Shown: piece after piece, positions 57,901 to 64,000 of the stretch
How positions within the stretch are numbered: the first letter of the stretch is position 1
Layout: every line of letters starts with the position of its first letter
Source: Cristatella mucedo
Lineage: Eukaryota; Bryozoa; Phylactolaemata; Cristatellidae
NCBI GenBank assembly: GCA_009760855.2
Contig: WPIO01000009.1
Span: forward strand, 7,353,001 to 7,417,000
Direction: 5' to 3'
DNA length: 64,000 nt
Translations under genes and position numbers: made by a program
Notes under the pieces: model-generated
Database searches by the model: none
Told to the model about the DNA's origin: nothing
What the model saw: the letters and a program-made list of their open reading frames with translations, nothing else

Positions 57901-58211
57901 GAGACGGCAGACACCTCTTGAGAGGAAGGGCAGCTCAGGGCAGTGCGCTACTGGGGCGATGGGCAAAGGAAAATGTGTGGATACACGATGGAAGGCACGC
58001 TCTTGCCCCATAAGCGGCTGGAAGGCTCCGCCGTGCACACGCAGCAGTTGCCTGAGCGGTCAGTCAGCTCGTGCCAAGATCTTCGGATAGAAAATTTCAC
58101 GGCTCTCCTTTCTCCTTTGTACCAGCTTCTACACATACCAAATTGTCTAAATTAAAAAAGGATATTTTACGCATTACCTAATAGTGTTTACGAAATTTCA
58201 TCCGGGGAGCA

Positions 58212-58494
58212 TGCTGTATGACAGTGTCTCCGGCGGCTGTTCTAGTGGGAGGCTCACGGAGACACAGCGGGCGCACGTGCGTGGTAGACGAGACTCTCCT
58301 TTATTACTCTCAACGGGCACATATATTTGGGACCCCGATCAATCGCAGCAGACGACGCGAAATATAGCATGCATTAGTAGCCTGACGCTGCTGCTGGGCT
58401 GCGTCAGTGGCTTAACTATTGGCCACAGGTGAGGCGTGTACGTTAGTGTCAAGGCACTTCGCTAATTAGAACAGCAGAAGCTGTAGGCGCACAC
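58212..58494 (-). mobile_element. LTR-like element, copy 3
   Basis: On the minus strand it begins GTGTGCGCCTACAGCTTCTG and keeps GGCCAATAGTTAAGCC, TATATTTCGCGTCGTCTGC, AAATATATGT, GAGTAATAAAGGAGAG and GTGTCTCCGTGAG. It ends near CTGTCATACAGCA. Confidence 0.55.
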
Positions 58495-58520
58495 TACAAG
58501 CAGCAATTGCTAACCATCTC

Positions 58521-58627
58521 CCTCAAATCCTGCAACGGGCAATCCTTTATTACCAAGTGCAAGCGGTGGTGATAGCCGTAAAGGCTCTTCTGCCGCTATA
58601 CAAAAGGAGGCTGCTGAATGCAGCTAG
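58521..58627 (+). mobile_element. SINE-A, 5' truncated, sense
   Basis: Starts in box B (CAAATCCTGCAACGGGC) and continues through GCAAGCGGTGGTGATAGCCG to GGAGGCTGCTGAATGCAGCT. Confidence 0.82.
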
Positions 58628-59914
58628 TACTTGTTATGCTCTTACAGTTTGCATGTGAAATGAAATGCCCAGGCCTTGTCTTGATTCCCACTGACAGGCA
58701 TGTCGAAGTATGTTTAGCTAAATTAATCTGCTGGGTGCAAGCTCTTACTCTGAAGTAGCATTACCTAAGATTTTCGTACTAGGCACCTGTACTGCTACAC
58801 GTCTACTGATACTACTCGGTAATGTTATTTCCGCATAACGGCACAGCGTGCGCTATATTTGCGAAACTGATATCCGCGGCATGTCCAATAGCAAAAGCGG
58901 AGAATTTCAAAGTATCACTATCCCGACCACCGAGGCAAATTTTGTATGGAACGATGGCTACCTTTGGTTTATTCTAGGTATTGGTGATTAGGTAACCACA
59001 CTTTGTACACGAGGTAAAAATAAATTTAAATCTTATACCTAGTTTATAGGCGTACTAGGCTCGGCCAGTCGTGCGGGAGCTTCGAATGACCATTACTACC
59101 ACGACCCATGTAATAAACTGTCGCCGTAGAGCCCAGGTCATGAGGATAGTTGCTTGCGACGCGATGCTGGAGCGACAGGCCGACAGTCCGCAGCTGGACA
59201 CTGGTAAACGGTAGTTAGCCGATTGAACTGTCCTACTTGTATAGCGGCGGAAGAGCCTTAGCTATCTACCTATAATTATCTATATAAGTATAACTATACA
59301 AATTACAATTATCCATAAATATCGTATGATAAGCGGGCTAAAACCAACGCTTGAAGTGAGCAATATAGGATTGCCACGTGTGAAGGTCGGTATGAACGGC
59401 CAGCCCAGGTGACCTTGCTGGTCAGCGGCCTTACCTCGGGGAAAAATCTTGCCGGTGATTCCTGGTGGAGGGCGTTTCCGTCTCTGAGGCATTCTCTCCG
59501 TTCATTTAGGGGCAGCGTAGGTTTTCTTCCCTCATTGGCGGAATCTTTACATGCTACCCTCTTCTTACCCTAGAAGTGTAGCGACGTTAGCTCGTTAGCG
59601 CGTCCGAGGCTCAGTTTACCGCTCTCAATAATGTGGTATGCACTCTTTAGCCTTCCGGTGCTTTTTTTGGAAACCTGTGACACTTGGGACAGCTTCGAAG
59701 GCTTATTTTGTGAAGGCAAGTTCTAAGGCTTTATGCAGCCAAACTTTCGTGAAGTCCTTGCTAGCCAACTGGATTCGGTTCGTAACGCAGGAACGGTGTC
59801 GTAACCCGGGTAATTTTCCGCCAACTCGAGCGTTCTTAACCCAGTGTAACACACTAGAGTACACCCTTAGGCCGGATTGTAACCAGTGGTATAATGGCCT
59901 AGGCCACTTTACTC
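58628..59914. other. Intergenic, nothing recognised
   Basis: A short piece near 59215-59260 resembles a SINE-A tail (TAGCCGATTGAACTGTCC). No exons or transposase blocks seen. Confidence 0.4.
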
Positions 59915-60635
59915 AGAACATTGAAGTAGATGCGTTGCTTGTCTGGGAGCCAGTGCTGGTCGGCGAGAAGTGGTGTGATGCGGCCACTGCGACGCTCACG
60001 ACAGACAAGCCTAGCTGCAGAGTTTGGCACCAGCTGTGAGCGCCTGAATGCACCATCCAGTAGACCAGCAAGCACTGAGTTACAGAAGTCTTGACGGGAT
60101 GTCACAAATGCATGGACAAATTTAGATGTGGTATCTCTGTCTAAGCAAGCCCATATTTTAGCAGTGTCGTGTAGTTGAAATTAGGCAGACTTGTGGAGCT
60201 GATGTGTTCTCTTAATGAAAGGTCACTTTGGAACAGAACCCCTAGATTTCCCTCAGATTCAACAGAAGTTATGCTGGCAGAGCCGATTGTGAGCGTTAAC
60301 CTTTCCAATCCTTAATCACGCTTGGTTTGCCCATAGCGCGTAAGTTGGTCTTATCCTCATTCGATTTAAGAATGTCATCAATACATGCAGCAAGGGAGTT
60401 GAGAGAATTCGAAGTGCTAGGGGGCTGGGAGGGATCAAAGCAAAGGTAGAACTGGGCGTCATTTGCGTAGAAGTGAAAGCCTAGATTGTGCTTGGCAATC
60501 ACATCGGAAAGAGGGAGGGTATAAACCGTGAAAAGAACCAGACCCAGCACGGAGCCCTGAGGTACCGCATACTTAAGCGCCTACAAAGAGATTGAGTTCT
60601 CTAAGGGCGCTTTATCAAGTGTGTTATTATTATTA
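59915..60635. mobile_element. L2-A copy with an inverted 5' part
   Basis: 59915-60575 is antisense: the minus strand gives GLVLFTVYTLPLSDVIAKHN, FHFYANDAQFYLCF (the YADD box with N for the first D) and HWLPDKQRI. At about 60576 the sequence switches to the sense 3' tail (CGCCTACAAAGAGATTGAG, GGGCGCTTTATCAAG) and an ATT run. This is the layout expected of twin-primed LINE insertions. Confidence 0.75.
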
Positions 60636-60660
60636 CTATACTTCGGTGGTTCATCGGATA

Positions 60661-60785
60661 ATAATAATAATAATAATAGTAATACATTTTTATAAAGTGC
60701 CCTCAGAGAACTCGATCTCTATCCAGGCGCTTTACATGTGTTTCAAACGACGTACGATTGAATGGCTAGTGGTAGCATGCTCAAT
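60661..60785 (-). mobile_element. L2-A tail, antisense, ending at a CAG repeat
   Basis: AAT run, then AGAGAACTCGATCTCTATCC and the start of the 3' UTR up to GCATGCTCAATAAG, where the CAG microsatellite begins. Confidence 0.82.

Positions 60786-60787
<2 letters not shown>

Positions 60788-60855
<68 letters not shown>
60788..60855. repeat. CAG microsatellite (about 22 units)
   Basis: Pure AGC/CAG run immediately after an antisense L2-A tail. The plus frame reads polyserine into an unrecognised stretch. Confidence 0.95.
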
Positions 60856-60857
<2 letters not shown>

Positions 60858-61182
60858 GGCACTCTTGCTTCCGCTTCCTCTTCGCTCCTCTCTCTTCGCC
60901 ACTTATTTTGGCGGCTTCTCTTCTGACTTCCAGCCTTCAATTCCAGCTACTTCCGCCGCTGCTATGGGTAAGCGTCTCCGAAAGCTCGCCGATCGCCTTC
61001 GTCGCTCTGCTCTGGCAAAGCAAGCTCTCCGCAGAGAGCCGATCGCGGTACTTTTGACCCTGTGTAGCCACTGTACATAGAACATAAATGGAATTAATTC
61101 AGAGGAGGAGGAGGAGGACCGGCCCGACCCGACTGTCTTCGCCTCTCATATTGTATTTGGCGGCAAGTCGGCGATGGTTTTT

Positions 61183-61850
61183 AATAATAATAATGCACTT
61201 GATAAAGCGCCCTCAGAGAACTAAATCTCTTTCTAGGCGCTTTACATTTGCTGCAAAGGGAAACGCGATTGAATGGTGAGTAATATCATGCTTGATAAAC
61301 AACATGAATGACATGGTTAGTGGTGACGTGCACAGGGTCAGCATGCAAATGTGGTTAGTGGCAGCATGCACAGTGTCAGCACGCATAAGCACATGGAGGA
61401 CGAATCACAGGGACCCACTAAATGCTGTGCTAAATAGGAGTGTTTTAAGTTCTTTTTAAATGTGGTCAGTCAGGGGGTGTTCTGACGCAATTCGGGAGGG
61501 AGTTCCAGGCTTTGGGAGCATACGAACTAAATGCACGGTCCCAAAAGGATTTGAGGTTTGTACGAGGTATTGGTCAACTGTTGGATTCCGAAAAGCGGGT
61601 GATACGATACTTGGCCTAGTGGGGGAGTAGATCTAAGAGATAGGCTGGAGCCAAAGAATGAAGTAACCTAAAAGTGAGCGACAAAACCTTGAAGTCGATC
61701 CGTTGCTTGACTGGTAGCCAGTGCAGGGCGGCGAGAAGTGGTGTGATGTGGCAACTGCGACGCTCACGATAGACAAGCCTAGCTGCAGAGTTTTGCAACA
61801 GCTGTAATCGCCTGATTGCACATGCCGGTAGGCCAGCAAGCAAGGTTTGG
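61183..61850 (-). mobile_element. L2-A 3' part, antisense
   Basis: AAT run, GCACTTGATAAAGCGCCC, the complete 3' UTR, then minus-strand coding with [20 protein letters not shown] and NSAARLVYRERRSCH. One of the best preserved copies. Confidence 0.9.
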
Positions 61851-61999
61851 GCAACTTGGCAACTAAAAGAGTGAGCGATCTTCGACACGTAGCAGCCATT
61901 TTGGACGGCAAATACTTCGCGAATGTTTTCTGTTTGGATAATCGTCGCTGAACAATTAAAGCTAATTAAAAGAACTTGTTTTGTTGAAAACATTCGCGT

Positions 62000-62545
62000 T
62001 CTGCGTCATGTTTCAGACGGTGTGTATTCTGGCTTGGAGCGATAGAGTTTTGCCTAGCCTATTCTACATCCCGGATATAAAGAAGCCTTGGCCGCTTTAG
62101 CCCTGGTTTATAAAGCGGCCTGGGCCGTTTTAATCCCGGGATACTCGGGGAGGGGTATACTCTGGCCTGTTACACCGGATTCCCGGATCTTTAGTTACCC
62201 CGGGCGTTCGTAGCACGATGCAGGCACGCCGTTCCTGCGGTACCGGGAAAAAGCTACCGGCATGAAAGCCTTTGTCCGGCTACCTAACTCCAATGACAAG
62301 CAGCGCCCGAGCGCACGCGCAGACAGCGTGGCTCCGCGCTTCGTGGTGCCGTCATTTTGCGTCCGACTCGTCCTAATCCCATTGGTCACATCAGCTACCG
62401 GGGTCCGCCCCAATGGCTGCTGAGTCTACACTTACAGGATGGCCTCCTTTGTTAGCGGGGGCGCTAAGCATCTGCAGGCTGGCGTTACGCGTCAGCGAAC
62501 GCGTCAGCGAACGCTACCGCCGCAGCCGCCGCCAGGGTCGCGAGC
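62000..62545 (+). promoter_or_regulatory. 5' flank of the second SLC25A35-like gene
   Basis: GC-rich sequence before the ATG at 62546. A TATAAAG lies at about 62110 but is far from the start. Upstream frames run open but lack carrier similarity. Transcription start not placed. Confidence 0.3.
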
Positions 62546-62941
62546 ATGGCCGTTTCGCGACAGCTCGCCGAGTTCGCTCTCGGCGGGCTAGCCGCGAGCG
62601 GAGCTGTCGTGTTCACGAATCCGTTCGAAGTAGTCAAGACACGCATGCAGCTCCAGGGCGAGCTGATCGCCAGGGGCCAGCATGCCGTGCACTATCGGCA
62701 CGTCTTCCACGGATTCGTCGCCGTAGCCAAGCACGACGGCGTCCTCGCCCTGCAGAAAGGCTTGACCCCGGCGCTCTGGTTCCAGTTCTGCATGAACGGG
62801 CTCCGGCTGGGCTGCTACCAGGGCATCGACAACCTCGGCCTCACGAGGGCGAGCGACGGACGCGTGAGCTTCGCCAAGAGCGCCCTGGCCGGCGGACTGT
62901 CGGGCTGCTTCGGAATGCTGGTCGCGAGCCCTCTCTACATG
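62546..62941 (+). CDS. SLC25A35-like mitochondrial carrier paralogue, exon 1 only
   Basis: 132 codons ending at an ATG|GTAGGA donor, in exactly the place where exon 1 of the gene at 22951 ends. Protein is about 83% identical (22 differences in 132) with no gaps. It keeps the first carrier motif [11 protein letters not shown] and the half of the second (ASPLYM) that precedes the intron. The exon is GC-rich, more so than the first copy. The remaining two exons would lie past the window, so it cannot be said whether the gene is whole. Same strand as the first copy, 39.6 kb away, with NUP37 between. Confidence 0.88.
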
Positions 62942-63260
62942 GTAGGACCGTCCGCCGCGGCACGCGCGCGCCTATTTCACCGTCGCGCGCGTGCGCAGCG
63001 CTCGGCGGTGGACGCGACAGTCGAGCGGACGCCGACCGAAGCCTGCGGTGCGGCGTCCGCTCGACTGTCGCGTCTTCTCTCCTAATACGTCCGTTCGCGT
63101 ATTGTCTCCTAATCGTGAGCGCTTTTCGGTTGAGCTCTACCGGGCAGAGGTTCGCAAAACGGTGTCGCTGCGAGACCCGCTGCCTGGATGTCAGTTAGAT
63201 CGGCCGAAGCTCTTCACGTTGTACGCCGCGTAAAAAGAAGAGTGTCTGAGAAGAGATTGG

Positions 63261-63763
63261 CCGTATTTTACGGCGAATGAGCCCGACTTTTTTTTCAAAA
63301 ATTTGGGTTTGGATAATGGAAAGGGGGCTTACACATGGGGCGTTGCTTTTTTCTTTTTGCTTCCAATGTGGCGCTAAATAATTTACCTGCTTTCAATGCC
63401 ACCCAGAAAAGAATAACTGGTCGCCAAAATGCGCTTGTTTATCAAGCAGTTTCAAGAAGTGTGGCATTTCAAATGCAGTGGACGGAATGGACGATGACGC
63501 GGTCTATGAGAGAGTGATGACGACAACGATGATAGCGGAGCTTCCACCAAATTTCAAGCCTGTGATGTGAACGAGGAATATGGTGAGGGTACCATCACCA
63601 TTCCTGATACAGGGGATAGTGATGGTGACAGGAGTGATTATTATGAGTCTTGATATTGTTCAGTTCATTCGGCTATTGAATAGAAATTTGTTTTCCAGAC
63701 AATTGGTTAAACAATTTGGAGGGGGCTTATACATCGGGGAGGGTTCTACACGGTAAAATACGG
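63261..63763 (+). mobile_element. Pogo-like deletion derivative with terminal inverted repeats
   Basis: Both ends read CCGTATTTTAC inward. Inside, GGGGGCTTACACAT and GGGGGCTTATACAT lie near the two ends. The plus strand at about 63451-63520 reads FKKCGISNAVDGMDDDAVYE, the C-terminal block of pogo/Tigger-like transposases, with no DDE core in about 500 bp. A second, different subfamily from the element at 43358. It lies in intron 1 of the second carrier gene, if that gene is intact. Confidence 0.75.
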
Positions 63764-64000
63764 TAGTTCTCTTGAGGGCTCTATGCGAGTGTCTCATTAT
63801 TAGTTATTTATAAATATAATGTCATAATTTATATTTAGTTAACTTCAACATTATTAGTAGTACTATTGTCATTATGATCAGTAAGAAGAGCAACTAACGG
63901 CGGCGGTGTCATCATTTGAAATAGGGGGTGTGAAACGGCAGCCGAGTGTCATGCGGAGTGTCACAGCGTCCCCGATATGGCTCTCGGAGCGAAAGAAAGA

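Noticed and set aside
60592-61080. 162-codon frame with a polyserine stretch
   Set aside because: It joins an L2 tail, a CAG microsatellite and an unrecognised stretch. The last part (MGKRLRKLADRLRR) is basic and curious but has no family match or splice support.
62413-63198. 261-codon arginine-rich frame on the plus strand
   Set aside because: It is the shifted frame of the GC-rich carrier exon at 62546, which is clearly the real reading.

Overview
The window is animal nuclear DNA, most likely from an invertebrate. The species cannot be named from the sequence. Genes are split by GT-AG introns of 0.1 to 8 kb, and the space between exons is filled with decayed transposons, tRNA-derived SINEs and microsatellites. 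There are no operons, CRISPR arrays or bacterial-style genes. Exons were found by reading splice sites by eye and checking that reading phase carries across each junction; gene names rest on remembered human family proteins, not on a search.

Layout. (1) 169-14703, minus strand: ARMC9 (LisH plus armadillo-repeat ciliary protein), 14 coding exons from the start codon on; the C-terminal end lies beyond the window. (2) 14.7-22.9 kb: intergenic DNA with SINEs, a CTG microsatellite and one small ORF with a signal peptide. (3) 22951-34105, plus strand: a complete three-exon mitochondrial carrier of the SLC25A35 type. (4) 34.1-46.4 kb: a transposon-rich interval holding one orphan exon of a USP20/USP33-like deubiquitinase on the minus strand. 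(5) 46524-53640, plus strand: NUP37 (WD-repeat nucleoporin), seven exons, complete. (6) 54-62.4 kb: retroelement debris. (7) 62546-62941, plus strand: exon 1 of a second SLC25A35-like gene, about 83% identical in protein to the first; its other exons lie past the window.

Mobile DNA. The commonest element is an L2/CR1-like non-LTR retrotransposon ending in an ATT microsatellite (L2-A). A second lineage (L2-B) ends in a different 3' tail seen three times. Two tRNA-derived SINE families are present: SINE-A, and SINE-B, whose 3' tail matches the L2 tail and so looks like a LINE-dependent SINE. There are also a decayed piggyBac-like transposase, two pogo-like remnants with matching inverted ends, and three copies of a roughly 280 bp LTR-like element. 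Several are nested, which gives a relative order of insertion.

The host genes have unrelated jobs (cilium base, mitochondrial transport, nuclear pore, ubiquitin removal), and their adjacency suggests no shared pathway. I found no convincing new multi-gene system. The most useful observations concern transposon structure and transposons lying against host exons and a promoter.
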